A stretch of 64,000 nucleotides of DNA. Origin: WRHT01 sp031550525. Lineage in GTDB: Bacteria > Desulfobacterota > Desulfovibrionia > Desulfovibrionales > Desulfovibrionaceae. Positions 62,514 through 64,000 of this stretch are shown one piece after another. The notes beneath the pieces are model-generated. The model made no database searches. It had not been told where the DNA came from and was given only the letters and a program-made list of their open reading frames with translations. Location of the stretch: the NCBI GenBank assembly GCA_031550525.1, contig JAVBON010000015.1, forward strand, positions 48,383 to 112,382, given 5' to 3'. A program made the position numbers and the translations under genes. How positions within the stretch are numbered: the first letter of the stretch is position 1; each line of letters begins with the position of its first letter.

Positions 62514-62693
62514 ATGCAACAACGTTTTTGCAACTGCGGGCAGGCTATTTGGGTACAGTACGTTTGTTATGGCAATATGCCCGTGGGGCGGGCTCCCCTT
62601 GAAGCCATGTTCACAAGCCTGAAAGATGGCGACGAAGTGCTCAACTGCTGCCCGCACTGCGGCGCCTCGCTCAATATTAACGATCTTTCCTGA
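62514..62693 (+). CDS. Small zinc-ribbon protein
   Basis: A 59-residue protein with cysteines in FCNCG (Cys6, Cys8) and NCCPHCG (Cys45, Cys46, Cys49), plus Cys18, fitting a small zinc ribbon. The ATG at 62514 has GAGG about 8 bases upstream; an ATG 13 codons earlier is less likely. An exact TATAAT lies at 62478-62483. It is followed 15 bases later by an effector-binding protein gene. Function unknown. Confidence 0.65.
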   Translation: MQQRFCNCGQAIWVQYVCYGNMPVGRAPLEAMFTSLKDGDEVLNCCPHCGASLNINDLS

Positions 62694-62708
62694 TTCCGGC
62701 GGTAAAAA

Positions 62709-63185
62709 ATGTCCAACAGTAACATATCCGCACCGGAAATTGTGGATTTTGGGCCAAAGTGGTTAACGGGTTTGCAAATTACCACTTCATACGCCACGGC
62801 CGCACAAGATTGCCCTGCCCTGTGGGAAAAATTCGCAACGGCCATAAAGCTTGAGAAACTGACGCAAGGGGCTTCGTACGGCGTTTCCATTATGGGCAGC
62901 GAACCAACACGCTTTGACTATTTCGCTGGAGTGGATTACCCACCTGCCGGAACTGACCCGGCGCAGTTTTCCACCCTCGCCCTGCCAGGCGGAAAATACG
63001 CCCGTTGCAGGGTGCGCGGCATGGAAAATATAGGCGGGGCTTTTAATCTTTTATATGAAAATGACGCCGTGGCCAAGGTATCGGAATACACCGTAAACAT
63101 GTTCGCGCCCTGTTTTGAAATGTACACCGCCGAATATACGACCGAGCAAGTTTTTTACATATACGCGCCCATACAGCGCAAATAA
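62709..63185 (+). CDS. GyrI-like effector-binding domain protein
   Basis: A 158-residue protein that matches the stand-alone AraC-effector-binding / GyrI-like fold: an N-terminal strand (FGPKWLTGLQI), a helix with LWEKFATAIK, YFAGVDY and a C-terminal FEMYTAEYTTEQVFYIYAPI segment. These bind small hydrophobic compounds and are sometimes linked to drug resistance. No DNA-binding domain. It is in one run with the zinc-ribbon gene. Confidence 0.8.
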   Translation: MSNSNISAPEIVDFGPKWLTGLQITTSYATAAQDCPALWEKFATAIKLEKLTQGASYGVSIMGSEPTRFDYFAGVDYPPAGTDPAQFSTLALPGGKYARCRVRGMENIGGAFNLLYENDAVAKVSEYTVNMFAPCFEMYTAEYTTEQVFYIYAPIQRK

Positions 63186-63321
63186 ATGCCGCGAACTTGC
63201 GGCAACAGCCGCCACGGTCCGTTTTCAGCCTGGCAATCAGAAATTAATCAGGCCTGTTAGCTCTTGCTTTTTGGGCGTAAGCACTTATACTTTAGGGAGC
63301 GTATCAACCAACTCCCATTAT

Positions 63322-63681
63322 GGGGGCGCACTGGTTTCGACGGGGACGTATGAAGCCGTAACTGCGGGCCGAGGCGCCGCTGGCCTCGTAAAAAGCGGCA
63401 AAAATGTAATTGGCAACGATTACGAATACGCTCTCGCTGCTTAATTAAGCAGCACCAGACTGACAGCCCACGCCTGATAAGCAGTCAAATCTGGTCATAC
63501 TTAATCAGGCTGGCGCCGGATGATGTCTTCCGCTGAAAGCGCGAGAACCTTAGGAGGGCTGGCGGCAGGATGCCCTGATCAGGGGCGGCCCCTGCCGTAA
63601 GAAGTTATACCTGGTCTACGCCCGTAGATGTTGCGAGTGGAATGTTTTCGGACGCGGGTTCGATTCCCGCCGCCTCCACCA
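63322..63681 (+). ncRNA. ssrA: Transfer-messenger RNA (tmRNA)
   Basis: Rescues stalled ribosomes and tags the product for ClpXP. The 5' end GGGGGCG pairs with CGCCTCC before the encoded CCA (63679-63681), giving an alanine-tRNA-like acceptor; the T-arm is GCGGGTTCGATTCCCGC. The tag frame runs 63412-63444, codons GNDYEYALAA then TAA, so the tag is A-GNDYEYALAA with the charged alanine first. About 360 nt, normal for one-piece tmRNA. Confidence 0.95.
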
Positions 63682-63696
63682 ACAACTTTTCCCAGC

Positions 63697-63731
63697 AAGT
63701 CCCACAGGGTTTCAAAAACCTTGTGGGACTT
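63697..63731 (+). terminator. Terminator after ssrA
   Basis: A 16-bp stem (AAGTCCCACAGGGTTT with AAACCTTGTGGGACTT, one G-T pair) around a 3-base loop; followed by TAGCTTTTAT. Starts 15 bases after the tmRNA end. Confidence 0.85.
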
Positions 63732-63844
63732 AGCTTTTATGGGCGTTTTAGGGGCAGAACGTTTCATAAAAAACCTTGACGTTTCGTATTGAGCGGGGGC
63801 AAAATTGGGGGCAAAGAGAGATTTTGCCCCCGGAGGAGACTATT

Positions 63845-64000
63845 TTGCCCCCAGAAAAAGAAAAGAAACGCATCCAGACGAAGGATGACGTTAAAGAAAT
63901 CGCAGAAATAGCGGATGCCCTCAAAAAAAAGATTGAGGACGCCAAAAAGAATGGCAAAGAGCTAAAAGGCCCAATCCAGCGGTATCCGGCAGGAGGCGGG
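63845..64000 (+). CDS. Partial open frame downstream of ssrA (truncated by window)
   Basis: A TTG start at 63845 has GGAGGAG six bases upstream; the frame stays open to the window end (52 codons). The visible part is highly charged and Lys-rich (for example DDVKEIAEIADALKKKIEDA). I do not recognise it. Integrases and island genes often sit next to ssrA, so a mobile-element gene is possible but unproven. The direct upstream motif TTTTGCCCCC appears three times within 60 bases. Confidence 0.5.
   Translation, partial: MPPEKEKKRIQTKDDVKEIAEIADALKKKIEDAKKNGKELKGPIQRYPAGGG

Noticed and set aside
63115..63444. 109-codon frame ending in the tmRNA tag
   Set aside because: It joins the end of the effector-binding gene to tmRNA; only the last ten codons are translated, as the tag.
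1..64000. CRISPR array, rRNA or tRNA genes
   Set aside because: No regularly spaced direct repeats and no cloverleaf other than the tmRNA acceptor domain were seen by eye.

Overview
The window is a gene-dense bacterial chromosome segment with roughly half G+C. Genes are packed into long co-directional runs with many ATGA or TAATG stop/start overlaps. The tig-clpP-clpX-lon order, a DHH-CBS-tRNA nucleotidyltransferase fusion, a two-subunit glycine decarboxylase (gcvPA/gcvPB) and an intermembrane lipid transport operon (mlaEFDCA) all point to a Gram-negative deltaproteobacterium of the Desulfovibrio type (Desulfobacterota). That assignment is an inference from gene content and protein flavour; no sulfate-reduction gene lies in the window.

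Layout: 1-5.3 kb, protein quality control (trigger factor end, ClpP, ClpX, Lon) on the plus strand. 5.4-8.2 kb, phosphomannomutase and a bifunctional GDP-mannose enzyme. 8.5-18.5 kb, minus strand: a flavin oxidoreductase, then membrane protein-PFK-AddA-AddB. 18.9-24.1 kb, plus strand: CpoB-like lipoprotein, DprA, three signalling proteins (small domain, HDOD, pseudo-receiver/GGDDF) and XerC. 24.3-33.5 kb, minus strand: pyrB-pyrC, a beta-hydroxyacid dehydrogenase, argS, a SPOR protein and mlaEFDCA. 33.7 kb, an isolated WcbI-like gene. 34.7-39.8 kb, queD, an MFS transporter, yajC, secD and secF. 40-45.9 kb, a vWA-OmpA protein and gcvH-gcvPA-gcvPB-lpdA. 46.4-58.8 kb, pgm, ychF, a lipoprotein, mutS, lapB, lapA, a HIT protein, the DHH-CBS-CCA enzyme and xerD. 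59-60.9 kb, folK, a YHS protein and sodC. 61-64 kb is looser and looks accessory: a gene remnant, a phage-type S24 repressor, a small zinc-ribbon protein, an effector-binding protein, then tmRNA (ssrA) followed by a gene that runs off the end.

The genes are mostly housekeeping: proteolysis, recombination and repair, envelope lipid and protein traffic, pyrimidine and one-carbon metabolism. The unusual content is structural. There are three copies of a ~150-bp full-length imperfect palindrome with GGGGCTGTCTCTAA ends (one supplies the stop codon of xerD), a related ~135-bp palindrome beside one copy, and an unrelated 234-bp element with 25-bp terminal inverted repeats. A matched pair of stem-loops sits at similar distances upstream of gcvH and gcvPA. 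A 33-bp perfect inverted repeat separates a YHS gene from sodC. A signalling trio with a receiver that lacks its phospho-acceptor is embedded between dprA and xerC. No CRISPR array, rRNA or tRNA gene was seen.
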